From contig NC_008148.1 of NCBI RefSeq assembly GCF_000014185.1, positions 682,001 through 746,000 of the forward strand: a stretch of 64,000 nt of DNA, in the 5' to 3' direction. Positions 1 to 7,390 of the stretch are shown here, one piece after another. Made by a program: the position numbers and the translations under genes. The stretch comes from Rubrobacter xylanophilus DSM 9941. Lineage in GTDB: Bacteria; Actinomycetota; Rubrobacteria; Rubrobacterales; Rubrobacteraceae. Every line of letters starts with the position of its first letter. The stretch's first letter is position 1. The notes beneath the pieces were generated by a model. The model ran no database searches. It saw only the letters and a program-made list of their open reading frames with translations, and was not told the origin of the DNA.

Positions 1-233
1 TGGCGGCGGCCCTCTCCCCGCCCGCCGCCGGCTACATGGTCGCCGGACACCTCTCCGCCGAGCCGGGGGCCGGCGCCGCCCTCGAGGCGCTCGGCCTGCG
101 GCCCCTGCTTGATCTGGGGATGCGGCTGGGGGAGGGGACGGGGGGGCTTCTCGCCGTGCCGCTCGTGCGGGCGGCGGCCCGCGTCCTCTCGGAGATGGCG
201 ACCTTCGAGGAGGCCGGGGTGAGCGGGGGGTGA
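1..233 (+). CDS. cobT: Nicotinate-nucleotide--dimethylbenzimidazole phosphoribosyltransferase, C-terminal fragment
   Basis: Only the C-terminal ~77 residues are present; the gene begins left of the window and its first complete codon is at base 3. The tail carries the strongly conserved CobT ending: AGH followed by EPG, then a DLGMRLGEG block and MATFEEAGV. CobT makes alpha-ribazole phosphate from dimethylbenzimidazole and nicotinate mononucleotide for the lower ligand of cobalamin. Its stop shares a GTGA overlap with cobS, so it is the first visible member of a translationally coupled cobalamin operon. Family assignment is firm; the missing N-terminus cannot be judged. Confidence 0.9.
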   Translation, partial: AAALSPPAAGYMVAGHLSAEPGAGAALEALGLRPLLDLGMRLGEGTGGLLAVPLVRAAARVLSEMATFEEAGVSGG

Positions 234-1000
234 GGGCGCTGGAGGATCTAGCGTGCGCCCTGGGGTTCCTCACGGTGCTCCCGCTCCCGCGCTCCCTGCG
301 GGGCGGGCCGGGCTCCTTCGGCCGCTCCTTCGGCTGGTTCCCGGTCGCGGGTCTCCTGCTGGGGGCGGCGCTCGCGGGGGCGGCGCTCGCGGCGGGCGCG
401 CTCTTCCCCCCGCCGGTCTCCGCGGCGCTCGTCTTGGCGCTGTGGGTGCTTTTGACCGGCGGGCTGCACCTGGACGGGCTGATGGACGCCTGCGACGGGC
501 TCTTTGCGGCGCGCGGCCCGAAGGAGCGGCTCGAGATCATGTCCGACCCCCACCCCGGGGCCTTCGGGGTGCTGGGTGCCGGGTGCCTGCTCCTGTCGAA
601 GTACGGGGCGCTCCTCTCGCTGCTCGGCGGGGGCGGGACCCTGCTCGCGCTCCTGTTCGCGCCGGCGCTCGGGCGCTGGGTGATGGCCGCGGCGGCGATC
701 CTGCTGCCCTACGGGCGGGGCGGGGAGGCCCTCGGGGCGCGCCTCCGGCGCGGGGCCGGGCGGGCGCAGCTCGCCCTCGCCTCGGGCTGGATGCTCGCGG
801 CCTTCGTCTCCCTCTGCCTCCTGCTGCGGGGGGCGGCGCTGCCCGCCGCCGCGCTCGCCGCCGGCCTCGCCCCCGCCTGCGCCCTCTGCGCCCTCGCGCT
901 CCGCAGGCTCCCCGGGCTCACCGGGGACGTCTACGGGGCCGCGGGGGAGCTGGCCGAGGCCGGCGTGCTGGCGGCGTTCGCCGCGGGGTGCTGCCGGTGA
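230..1000 (+). CDS. cobS: Adenosylcobinamide-GDP ribazoletransferase (cobalamin synthase)
   Basis: This 256-residue integral membrane protein joins adenosylcobinamide-GDP to alpha-ribazole (phosphate), the last assembly step of the nucleotide loop. The CobS signature is visible as [11 protein letters not shown] at residues 80-90 and SDPHPGAFG at 105-113, the acidic/His-rich site expected to bind metal and substrate. The rest is mostly Leu/Ala/Gly-rich membrane helices. The length is normal for the family. The GTG start overlaps the cobT stop by 4 bp and the stop overlaps the next GTG the same way, so coupling is likely. It belongs to the cobalamin operon at 1-4185. Confidence 0.93.
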   Translation: MRALEDLACALGFLTVLPLPRSLRGGPGSFGRSFGWFPVAGLLLGAALAGAALAAGALFPPPVSAALVLALWVLLTGGLHLDGLMDACDGLFAARGPKERLEIMSDPHPGAFGVLGAGCLLLSKYGALLSLLGGGGTLLALLFAPALGRWVMAAAAILLPYGRGGEALGARLRRGAGRAQLALASGWMLAAFVSLCLLLRGAALPAAALAAGLAPACALCALALRRLPGLTGDVYGAAGELAEAGVLAAFAAGCCR

Positions 1001-1902
1001 GGCCGGACGCGCGGGCGCTGCTTCTGGCGCTGCTTCTGGACCTCGCCCTCGGGGAGCCCCCGGAGCGGGCGCACCCGGTGGTCTGGACCGGGCGCCTCGT
1101 CTCCCTCCTGGAGCGAAAGGCCCCCTCCGGACCCCGCGCCGCGCTCCTCTGGGGCGCCCTGCTCGCCGCCGCCGCGGCCCTCCTCCCCGCGCTCGCCGCC
1201 GCCGCGGCGCTGCGGCTCCCCCTCCCGCGCCTCCCCGCCGAGGCCTTTCTCCTCAAGTGCTGCCTCTCCTGCCGGGCGCTGGAGGAGGCCGCCCTCGGGG
1301 TCGCCCGCCCCCTGGAGGCCGGAGACCTCGAGCGGGCGCGGGAGGCCCTGCGGTCCCTCGTGAGCCGCGACCGCTCCGCGCTCGACGCCTCGCTCGCGGC
1401 CTCAGCGGCGGTGGAGTCGCTGGCCGAGAACCTCGGCGACGCCCTCGTCGCGCCGCTCCTCTTCTACGCCGCGGGCGGGCTCCCGGCCGCGGCCCTCCAC
1501 CGCGGGGCGAACACCGCCGACGCGATGGTCGGCTACCGGGGCCGCTACGAGCGCCTGGGGAAGGCCGCGGCCCGGCTGGACGACGCGCTCAACCTGCTGC
1601 CCGCCCGCCTCGCCGCCCTGCTGCTCGCGGCGGCCTCCGGGGGGCGGGCGCGGGAGGCCTGGCGGGCCGCGCTCGCGGGGCACCGCGCCACCCAGAGCCC
1701 GAACGCCGGCTGGCCCATAGCGGCGGCCGCGGGCTCGCTGGGGCTCGTGCTGCGCAAGCCGGGGCACTACGCCCTGGGCGCCCCCGGCCGGGAGCCCGCT
1801 GCCGGGGACATCCGGCGCGCGGTCTCGCTCTACCGCAGGGCCGCGGCCCTCGGGGCGCTCGGGGCGCTCCTGCTCTGCCGCCTGCGGGGAGGGCGCCGGT
1901 GA
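997..1902 (+). CDS. cbiB: Adenosylcobinamide-phosphate synthase (CbiB/CobD family)
   Basis: This ~301-residue membrane protein attaches aminopropanol (or its phosphate) to adenosylcobyric acid. Typical CbiB blocks are seen: DLALGEPPERAHPVVWTGR near the N-terminus, SLVSRDRSALD, ESLAENLGDALVAPLLFY, RGANTADAMVGYR, and near the end HRATQSPNAGWPIA. The start is taken at the GTG that forms a GTGA overlap with the cobS stop. An in-frame GTG at 988 is an alternative adding three residues. The stop overlaps the next gene's GTG. In some nomenclatures this gene is called cobD, a name also used for the decarboxylase that follows, so I use cbiB. Confidence 0.92.
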   Translation: MRPDARALLLALLLDLALGEPPERAHPVVWTGRLVSLLERKAPSGPRAALLWGALLAAAAALLPALAAAAALRLPLPRLPAEAFLLKCCLSCRALEEAALGVARPLEAGDLERAREALRSLVSRDRSALDASLAASAAVESLAENLGDALVAPLLFYAAGGLPAAALHRGANTADAMVGYRGRYERLGKAAARLDDALNLLPARLAALLLAAASGGRAREAWRAALAGHRATQSPNAGWPIAAAAGSLGLVLRKPGHYALGAPGREPAAGDIRRAVSLYRRAAALGALGALLLCRLRGGRR

Positions 1903-3005
1903 GGGTGCGCCCCAACCCCCCCTTCGACCGGGCGCGCCCCGAGGCCCACGGCGCGCTGGACCTCGCCGAGCTCGAGCGGCGCGGCGTGGATCCGGAAGAG
2001 GTGGTGGACTTCAGCGCGAGCGTAAACCCCTGCGGCCCGGCGCCGGCGGTGCTCGAGGCCGCCCGCCGGGCGGACATCGCCTGCTACCCGGACCGGACCT
2101 GCCTCGGGCTGCGGCGGACCCTGGCGAGGCGTCTGGGGCTGGATGTCTCCTGGATCTGCCCGGGCAACGGCTCCGCCGAGCTCATAGACCTCCTCGCCCG
2201 CCTCTACCTCTCCCCCGGGGACGCCGCCCTCGTGGTGGGGCCCACCTTCGGCGAGTACGGGCGGGCCAGCCGGCTCTGCGGGGCCCGGGTGCTGCGGTGG
2301 GACCGGGGCGTCCGCGGCGGGGAGGTCTCCCTCGACCTGGACGGCCTCGCCGGGGCCGTGCTGCGCGAGAGGCCCCGGGTGGTGTGGCTGTGCAGCCCCA
2401 ACAACCCCACGGGCGACCTCCTCCCCGGTACCGGGGTGCGGCGCCTGCTCGGGGCGGTGGAGGCGGCGGGCGGGCTTCTGGTGGTGGACGAGGCCTACCG
2501 CGATCTGGTGCTCCGCGGGGAGCCGGACGACCTCACCGGCCTGCTGGAGGGGGGACGCCTCGTGCTGCTGCGCTCGATGACCAAGGCCCACGCGCTGGCG
2601 GGCCTGAGGCTCGGCTACGCCCTGGCCCCCCCGGAGGCGGTGCGGGCGCTGGAGGTCGCCCGGCCGCCGTGGAGCGTGAGCGCCCCGGCGCAGGCGGCCG
2701 GGGTCGCCGCCCTCTCCCCGGCGGCGGAGGAGCACCTCCTGCGCTCCCGGCGTCTGCTGGCCCGGAGCGCCGCGCTGCTCGCGGAGGGGCTCTCCCGGCT
2801 GGGCCTCCGCTTCGCCCCCGGCGCGGCCAACTTCTTCCTCGTGGAGGTCGGCAGCGGCAGGGGGGTGCGCGAGGCCCTGCTGCGGCGGGGCCTGCAGGTG
2901 CGCGACTGCGCCTCCTTCGGGCTGCCCGCGCACATCCGGATCGCCGTCCGGCGGCCGGAGGAGAACGCGAGGCTGCTGGCGGCGCTCGGGGAGGTGCTGC
3001 CGTAG
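1899..3005 (+). CDS. cobD: Threonine-phosphate decarboxylase / histidinol-phosphate-aminotransferase-like PLP enzyme
   Basis: This ~368-residue fold-type I PLP enzyme is close to histidinol-phosphate aminotransferases. Visible blocks are DFSASVNPCGP at the N-terminus, CYPD, PGNGSAELID, SPNNPTGDLLPG, VVDEAYRDL, and the likely PLP lysine K229 in SMTKAHALAGLRLGYA. Its place between cbiB and the phosphatase/cobU genes favours threonine-phosphate decarboxylase (Salmonella CobD), which makes aminopropanol phosphate for the cobinamide side chain. Sequence alone does not fully exclude a HisC-type transaminase. The start is a GTG overlapping the cbiB stop; a second GTG two codons later is possible. 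Confidence 0.85.
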   Translation: MRVRPNPPFDRARPEAHGALDLAELERRGVDPEEVVDFSASVNPCGPAPAVLEAARRADIACYPDRTCLGLRRTLARRLGLDVSWICPGNGSAELIDLLARLYLSPGDAALVVGPTFGEYGRASRLCGARVLRWDRGVRGGEVSLDLDGLAGAVLRERPRVVWLCSPNNPTGDLLPGTGVRRLLGAVEAAGGLLVVDEAYRDLVLRGEPDDLTGLLEGGRLVLLRSMTKAHALAGLRLGYALAPPEAVRALEVARPPWSVSAPAQAAGVAALSPAAEEHLLRSRRLLARSAALLAEGLSRLGLRFAPGAANFFLVEVGSGRGVREALLRRGLQVRDCASFGLPAHIRIAVRRPEENARLLAALGEVLP

Positions 3006-3625
3006 TGCGGCTCCTGCTCGCCCGGCACGCCCCCGCGGAGTGGCCGCAGGGCGGGGAGCCCCGCTACCGGGGCTGGAGCGACGCCCCGCTGGGGGAGGCG
3101 GGGCTCGCGGCGGCGCGGCTCCTGGCGCGCAGGCTCGAGGGCGAGGGCCTCGCCACCGTCTACTCCAGCGACCTGCTCAGGGCCGCGTCGACGGCGCGGG
3201 AGGTCTCCTCCCGCCTCGGGGTGCCGCTGCGCCTCCGCAGGGGCCTCAGGGAGCTGTGCTTCGGGCGGTGGGAGGGGCTCTCCCACCGCGAGATCCTCGG
3301 CCGCGACCCGGAGCGCTACCGGCGCTGGCTCGAGGACCCCCTCGGCGCCGCCCCGCCGGAGGGGGAGAGCGCCGCGCTCTGCCTCGGGCGGGCCTGGGAG
3401 GTGCTGCGGGAGATCCGGGAGAGGCACCCCCCCGGCTCCGCCGCCCTGGTGGTCTCGCACGGGGGGACGCTCCGGCTCCTCGTGTGCCGGCTGCTCGGTA
3501 TGCCGCCCGCAAACCACTTCCGGCTGCGCCTGGACCCCTGCGGCCTCACCACGGTGGACTGGGAGGCGGAGCGGCCGGTGCTCTCGGGGCTGAACGACCT
3601 CTCCCACCTGGAGGGCGCCCGGTGA
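3005..3625 (+). CDS. cobC: Histidine phosphatase family protein, probable alpha-ribazole phosphatase
   Basis: This 206-residue protein of the phosphoglycerate-mutase-like histidine phosphatase family carries the N-terminal LLLARHAPAE (RH-A variant of the RHG motif). It also has YSSDLLRAASTARE, ELCFGRWEGLSHREI and the second catalytic histidine in VVSHGGTLRLLVCRLLG. The cobalamin operon context predicts removal of the 5'-phosphate from alpha-ribazole phosphate or cobalamin phosphate. The GTG start overlaps the last base of the preceding stop, and the gene's own stop shares GTGA with cobU. The family is certain; the substrate is inferred from neighbours. Confidence 0.87.
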   Translation: MRLLLARHAPAEWPQGGEPRYRGWSDAPLGEAGLAAARLLARRLEGEGLATVYSSDLLRAASTAREVSSRLGVPLRLRRGLRELCFGRWEGLSHREILGRDPERYRRWLEDPLGAAPPEGESAALCLGRAWEVLREIRERHPPGSAALVVSHGGTLRLLVCRLLGMPPANHFRLRLDPCGLTTVDWEAERPVLSGLNDLSHLEGAR

Positions 3626-4185
3626 GCGGCCGCCTCGTCCTCCTCACCGGCGGGGCCCGCAGCGGCAAGAGCCGCCACGCCGAGGCCCTGGCCTCCTCCC
3701 TGGGGGAGCGGGTGCTCTACGTGGCCACCGCCGGGGTGGGGGACCGGGAGATGCGGCGCCGGGTGGAGGAGCACCGCCGCCGCCGCCCCCCCTCCTGGGA
3801 GACGCTCGAGGCCCGCCGCGACGTCGCCTCCCGGCTCGCCGGGCTCGGCGAGCCCCCGCCGGTCGTCCTCCTGGACTGCCTGAGCCTGCTGGTCTCCAAC
3901 GCGCTGCTGGACGAGGCCGCCCGGTGCGGGGAGGGGCCGGAGCTCGAGGGGGCGGCCTCGCGGGCGGTGGAGGAGGAGCTCTCCGGGCTCCTCGGCTGGC
4001 ACGAGGCCGCCGGAGGCCACCTCATCGTCGTCTCCAACGAGGTCGGGTGGGGGGTTGTGCCCCCGTACCGGCTGGGGAGGATCTACCGCGACCTGCTGGG
4101 AGGCGCCAACCAGAGGCTCGCCGCCCGCGCCGACCGGGTCGTGCTCATGGTCGCCGGGCTGCCGCTGGAGGTGAAGCGGCCCTAG
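3622..4185 (+). CDS. cobU: Bifunctional adenosylcobinamide kinase / adenosylcobinamide-phosphate guanylyltransferase
   Basis: This 187-residue protein phosphorylates adenosylcobinamide and transfers GMP from GTP to give adenosylcobinamide-GDP, the CobS substrate. The P-loop GGARSGKS lies at residues 10-17. Typical CobU features follow: YVATAGVGDREM, RVEEHRRRRPPSWETLE, LLDCLSLLVSN, IVVSNEVGWGVVPPYRLGRIYRDLLGGANQRLA. The GTG start overlaps the preceding stop by 4 bp. Its 3' end overlaps convergent mntR by 4 bp, so this is the last gene of the cobalamin operon. Confidence 0.94.
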   Translation: MSGRLVLLTGGARSGKSRHAEALASSLGERVLYVATAGVGDREMRRRVEEHRRRRPPSWETLEARRDVASRLAGLGEPPPVVLLDCLSLLVSNALLDEAARCGEGPELEGAASRAVEEELSGLLGWHEAAGGHLIVVSNEVGWGVVPPYRLGRIYRDLLGGANQRLAARADRVVLMVAGLPLEVKRP

Positions 4186-4865
4186 TCCCTCTCCACGAAC
4201 ACCGACCGGGCCAGCGGGGCCCCCAGGGTGTGGGCGTTTCCCTCCTCGTCCTCCACCGCGATGACCCCGTCCAGCTTCCGGGTCTCGGTCACCCGGAGCC
4301 GCCGCCCGGGGACGAGGCCCCGCTCCCCGAAGTACTCCAGCACCTCGGGGCTGCTCTGGTCGACCCGCGAGATCCTCACCCGCTCGCCGGCCGCCGTCTC
4401 GGCCAGCGGCCGCGCCTCCTGGCGCTCCATCGTGCCGTCCGGGGCGGGGATGGGGTCGCCGTGCGGGTCGCGCCCGGGGTGCCCCAGGTACTCCGCCAGC
4501 CGCTCGGTGAAGAGGTCCGAGACCGCATGCTCCAGCCTCTCGGCCTCCTCGTGCACCTCCTGCCAGGAGTAGCCCAGGTGCTCCAGGAGGAACGTCTCTA
4601 TCAGCCGGTGCTTGCGCACCAGGCGCAGCGCCTCCCGGTAGCCCTTCTCCGTCAGGGAGGCCCCCCGGTAGCGCTCGTAGCGGACAAAGCCCATCTCCTG
4701 CAGCCGGCCCAGCATGTTGGTGACCGAGGCCGGAGCCACCGAGAGGTGCTCCGAGATCTCCTTGGTGGACGCCGAACCCTCCCGGCCCACGGCCCAGATC
4801 GCCTTCAGGTAATCCTCCGTGGAGACCGAGAGCCTGCCCCCGCCCTCTGATACGGCTTTAGCCAT
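4182..4865 (-). CDS. mntR: DtxR/MntR-family metal-dependent transcriptional repressor
   Basis: This 227-residue regulator has an N-terminal winged helix (SVSTEDYLKAIW, SEHLSVAPASVTNMLGRLQ, SLTEKG). A DtxR-type metal-binding and dimerisation segment follows, with HLGYSW, EVHEEAERLEHAVS and the characteristic HPGRDPHGDPIP. The last ~75 residues form an SH3/FeoA-like domain. It is divergent from mntH, and both promoter regions carry a near-identical AGTTTATCYTA element, so Mn-dependent repression of mntH and perhaps of itself is likely. The ATG lies only 7 nt from a -10-like TAAACT, so the mRNA may be leaderless. Mn rather than Fe is inferred from the mntH partner. Confidence 0.88.
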   Translation of the reverse strand: MAKAVSEGGGRLSVSTEDYLKAIWAVGREGSASTKEISEHLSVAPASVTNMLGRLQEMGFVRYERYRGASLTEKGYREALRLVRKHRLIETFLLEHLGYSWQEVHEEAERLEHAVSDLFTERLAEYLGHPGRDPHGDPIPAPDGTMERQEARPLAETAAGERVRISRVDQSSPEVLEYFGERGLVPGRRLRVTETRKLDGVIAVEDEEGNAHTLGAPLARSVFVERD

Positions 4866-4872
4866 CCTTCGG

Positions 4873-4883
4873 AGTTTATCTTA
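4873..4883 (-). promoter_or_regulatory. Candidate MntR operator / -10 region upstream of mntR
   Basis: On the minus strand this reads TAAGATAAACT, followed by 7 nt and the mntR ATG. It matches 10 of 11 bases of the element overlapping the mntH promoter at 4966-4976. It may be an autoregulatory operator, a -10 element (TAAACT), or both. Confidence 0.45.
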
Positions 4884-4961
4884 GCACAGAGGCGCTTTTA
4901 GCCTTGCCGAAACGCTCCCTCGCAGCGTCCGGACAGGCGCATTGGCCTGGGCCGAGCAGTA

Positions 4962-4981
4962 TTTTTAGGATAAACTAAAAA
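4962..4981 (+). promoter_or_regulatory. Candidate MntR operator upstream of mntH (7-bp inverted repeat)
   Basis: TTTTTAG and CTAAAAA form a perfect 7-bp inverted repeat separated by GATAAA, ending one base before the mntH ATG at 4983. The size and AT-rich palindromic form fit DtxR/MntR-type operators. The internal TAGGATAAACT recurs, with one change, in front of mntR. TAAACT could also serve as a -10 element for a leaderless mntH transcript. Confidence 0.6.
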
Positions 4982-4982
4982 C

Positions 4983-6248
4983 ATGCGGCGTGCGGGCGAG
5001 GATCCGGTGGGGCTTGCGGCGCGGTCGGCGCTCGAGGGCGGGCGGCGGGGGCTTGGCCGGGTGTGGCCGTTTCTGGGGCCGGCGTTCGTTGCGGCGGTGG
5101 CGTATGTGGACCCCGGGAACTTCGCGGCGGACATGGAGGGAGGGGCGCGGTACGGGTACCTGCTGCTATGGGTCGTGGCGTGCGCCGACCTGGTGGCGGT
5201 GCTGGTGCAGTCCATGTCGGCGCGGCTGGGGATCGCCACGGGGAGGAACCTCGCGGAGCTGTGCCGGGAGGCGTTTCCCTGGCCGGTGGTGGCGCTGCTG
5301 TGGCTGCAGGCGGAGGCGGTGGCGATGGCGACGGACCTTGCGGAGTTCGTGGGGGCGGCGCTGGCCCTGCGGCTCCTTTTCGGGCTGGCGCTTCTGCCCG
5401 CCGCGCTGCTGACGGGGGCGGCGGTCTTCGGGCTGCTCGCCCTGCAGCGGCGGGGGGTGAGGCCGCTGGAGGCCGCGGTGTCGGCGATGGTGGGGGTCAT
5501 AGTCCTGGCCTTCGCGCTGCAGGTGTTTCTCTCCGGACCGGAGTGGGGGCGGGCCGTCGCCGGGCTTCTGGAGCCCGGCTTCGCGGGGCCGGGGAGCGTG
5601 CTGCTTGCGGCCGGGATCCTGGGGGCCACCGTCATGCCGCACGCCATATACCTGCACTCGGCGCTCGTGCAGCGGCGGGTCGTCGGCCGCACCGCGGAGG
5701 AGCGGCGCAGGATCTACCGCTTCGAGCTCCTCGACGTCGCGGTGGCGATGGGCCTCGCGGGGCTGGTGAACGCGAGCATGCTGGTCGTGGCCGCCGCCCT
5801 GTTCCACCCGGGCGGCGCGGCGGGCCTGGAAGGGGTGTTCTACGGGATCTCCGCGCTCGAGGGGCGCTGGGCGGCCCTGCTCTTCGGGCTCGCGCTCCTG
5901 GCCAGCGGCCTCTCCAGCTCCTCCGTGGGCACCATGAGCGGGCAGGTCGTGATGCAGGGCTTCGTCTCCCGCAGCATCCCGCTCTTCGCCCGCCGGGCGC
6001 TCACCATGGCCCCCGCCCTCGCGGTCATCGCCGCCGGCGTGGACCCCGCGCGGGCCCTCGTCCTCAGCCAGGTCGTCCTCTCCTTCGGCATCCCCTTCGC
6101 CCTCGTCCCCCTCATCCTCTTCTGCCGCGACCGCGCCCTCATGGGGTCCCTCGCCGCCGGACGCCCCCTCACCGCCGCGGCCGCCGCCGCGGCGGCGGCC
6201 GTGATCTCCCTGAACGTCCTCCTCCTCTGCCAGACCCTCCGGCCGTAG
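4983..6248 (+). CDS. mntH: Nramp-family divalent metal (Mn2+/Fe2+):H+ symporter
   Basis: This 421-residue polytopic membrane protein belongs to the Nramp family. The helix-1 metal-binding signature DPGN is at residues 43-46 (AYVDPGNFAAD), and the helix-6 MPH motif is at 218-220 (ATVMPHAIYLHS). About eleven hydrophobic segments are visible. It would import Mn2+ with protons. The ATG at 4983 is placed directly behind a palindromic operator and divergent from mntR, which argues for MntR control. Mn import fits the Mn-catalase found elsewhere in the window. Length and motifs are intact. Confidence 0.93.
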   Translation: MRRAGEDPVGLAARSALEGGRRGLGRVWPFLGPAFVAAVAYVDPGNFAADMEGGARYGYLLLWVVACADLVAVLVQSMSARLGIATGRNLAELCREAFPWPVVALLWLQAEAVAMATDLAEFVGAALALRLLFGLALLPAALLTGAAVFGLLALQRRGVRPLEAAVSAMVGVIVLAFALQVFLSGPEWGRAVAGLLEPGFAGPGSVLLAAGILGATVMPHAIYLHSALVQRRVVGRTAEERRRIYRFELLDVAVAMGLAGLVNASMLVVAAALFHPGGAAGLEGVFYGISALEGRWAALLFGLALLASGLSSSSVGTMSGQVVMQGFVSRSIPLFARRALTMAPALAVIAAGVDPARALVLSQVVLSFGIPFALVPLILFCRDRALMGSLAAGRPLTAAAAAAAAAVISLNVLLLCQTLRP

Positions 6249-6359
6249 ACCCCCTGGATCAGCCAACGCTAAAAAAACTTTGAAGGCAGACGAATATATG
6301 TTATTAGTATGGGCATGAGGAGGGAGGAAGATGATCTCTGAGGGCGCGGGGGGTCTCCG

Positions 6360-7172
6360 GTGGTAGTCGAGGTCTTTGCCGGGCTTCCCGCGGTGCTGCA
6401 GGCCCTGCTGGGGACGCTGTTTACGTGGGGGATGACCGCGGCGGGGGCGGCGCTGGTCTTCCTGACCAAGAAGGTTCCCCGGCGGCTGCTGGACTCCATG
6501 CTGGGCTTCGCGGCGGGCGTCATGATCGCGGCCAGCTTCTGGTCGCTGCTCGCCCCGGCCATCGAGCTCTCCGCCCGCGGGCCGCTCCCTGAGTGGCTCC
6601 CTCCCCTGCTGGGCTTTCTGGCCGGGGGCGCCTTCCTCAGGCTCGTGGACCGGCTGCTGCCGCACCTGCACCCGGGGCTGCCCATGTCCGACGCCGAGGG
6701 CATAGAGACCAGCTGGCGCCGCAGCGTCCTGCTCATCCTCGCCATAACCCTGCACAACATCCCCGAGGGGCTCGCCATCGGGGTGGCCTTCGGGGCGGTC
6801 GCCGCCGGCATCCCCGCCGCCTCCCTCGGGGCCGCCGTGGCCCTCGCCATCGGCATCGGGCTGCAGAACTTCCCCGAGGGGACCGCCGTCTCCATGCCCC
6901 TCCGCCGCGAGGGGCTCTCCCGCTCCCGCTCCTTCTTCTGGGGTCAGCTCTCCGCCGTCGTAGAGCCCGCCGCCGCCGTCGTCGGCGCCGCCGCCGTCAC
7001 CCTCGTCCAGCCCCTCCTGCCCTACGCCCTCGCCTTCGCCGCCGGCGCCATGATCTTCGTCGTCGCAGAGGAGCTGATCCCCGAAGCTAAACGCGGTAGC
7101 CCGGATATCGCCGCCGTCGCCCTCATGGTGGGCTTCGCCGTCATGATGACCCTCGACGTCGCCCTCGGCTGA
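6360..7172 (+). CDS. ZIP-family metal transporter (GufA-like)
   Basis: This 270-residue membrane protein has the ZIP signatures: [10 protein letters not shown] beginning near residue 132 and a second NFPEG near residue 170. These are the transmembrane metal-binding motifs of helices 4 and 5. The first helix contains [11 protein letters not shown], typical of the GufA subgroup, and about eight hydrophobic segments are present. The likely substrates are Zn2+, Fe2+ or Mn2+; the sequence does not decide. The start is the GTG at 6360. Two upstream ATGs are out of frame or stop at once. The AT-rich 110 bp before it separates it from mntH, so it may have its own promoter. Confidence 0.85.
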   Translation: MVVEVFAGLPAVLQALLGTLFTWGMTAAGAALVFLTKKVPRRLLDSMLGFAAGVMIAASFWSLLAPAIELSARGPLPEWLPPLLGFLAGGAFLRLVDRLLPHLHPGLPMSDAEGIETSWRRSVLLILAITLHNIPEGLAIGVAFGAVAAGIPAASLGAAVALAIGIGLQNFPEGTAVSMPLRREGLSRSRSFFWGQLSAVVEPAAAVVGAAAVTLVQPLLPYALAFAAGAMIFVVAEELIPEAKRGSPDIAAVALMVGFAVMMTLDVALG

Positions 7173-7390
7173 AAACCACCCAAATATTAAATTTTGTTAA
7201 ATTGAGGTTTCGTTAGAGAAACAGGATAATCCCTGCAAATCCGGCATTTTCTCCCCCCTTCTGGCATTCTATGCCATTTGATCGCGTTGCATGAGGAAGG
7301 AAGGTTAAGCTAGATTGTGGGCGTCAGGAGGGGGGATCTCCTTCAAGCGATCCCCTTTGGGCGACATAGGGTGCGAAGGAGTTCGAGCTC
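7173..7390. other. AT-rich intergenic region with possible promoter
   Basis: These 218 bp hold no credible gene. The first third is unusually AT-rich for this genome. TTGCAT (7287-7292) and TAGATT (7311-7316), 18 bp apart, could be -35/-10 elements for the secreted protein that follows, giving a ~70-nt GC-rich leader. I looked for the c-di-AMP (ydaO) riboswitch core often found before such genes and do not see it. Confidence 0.35.

Noticed and set aside
4881-4895. Half-site resembling CIRCE (TTAGCAC)
   Set aside because: The inverted partner GTGCTAA at the right distance is missing and the neighbours are metal genes, not chaperones.
7173-7390. Possible c-di-AMP (ydaO) riboswitch before the secreted coiled-coil protein
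   Set aside because: The gene type fits, but I could not find the conserved core or the pairing pattern. Only AT-rich sequence and a weak promoter are visible.
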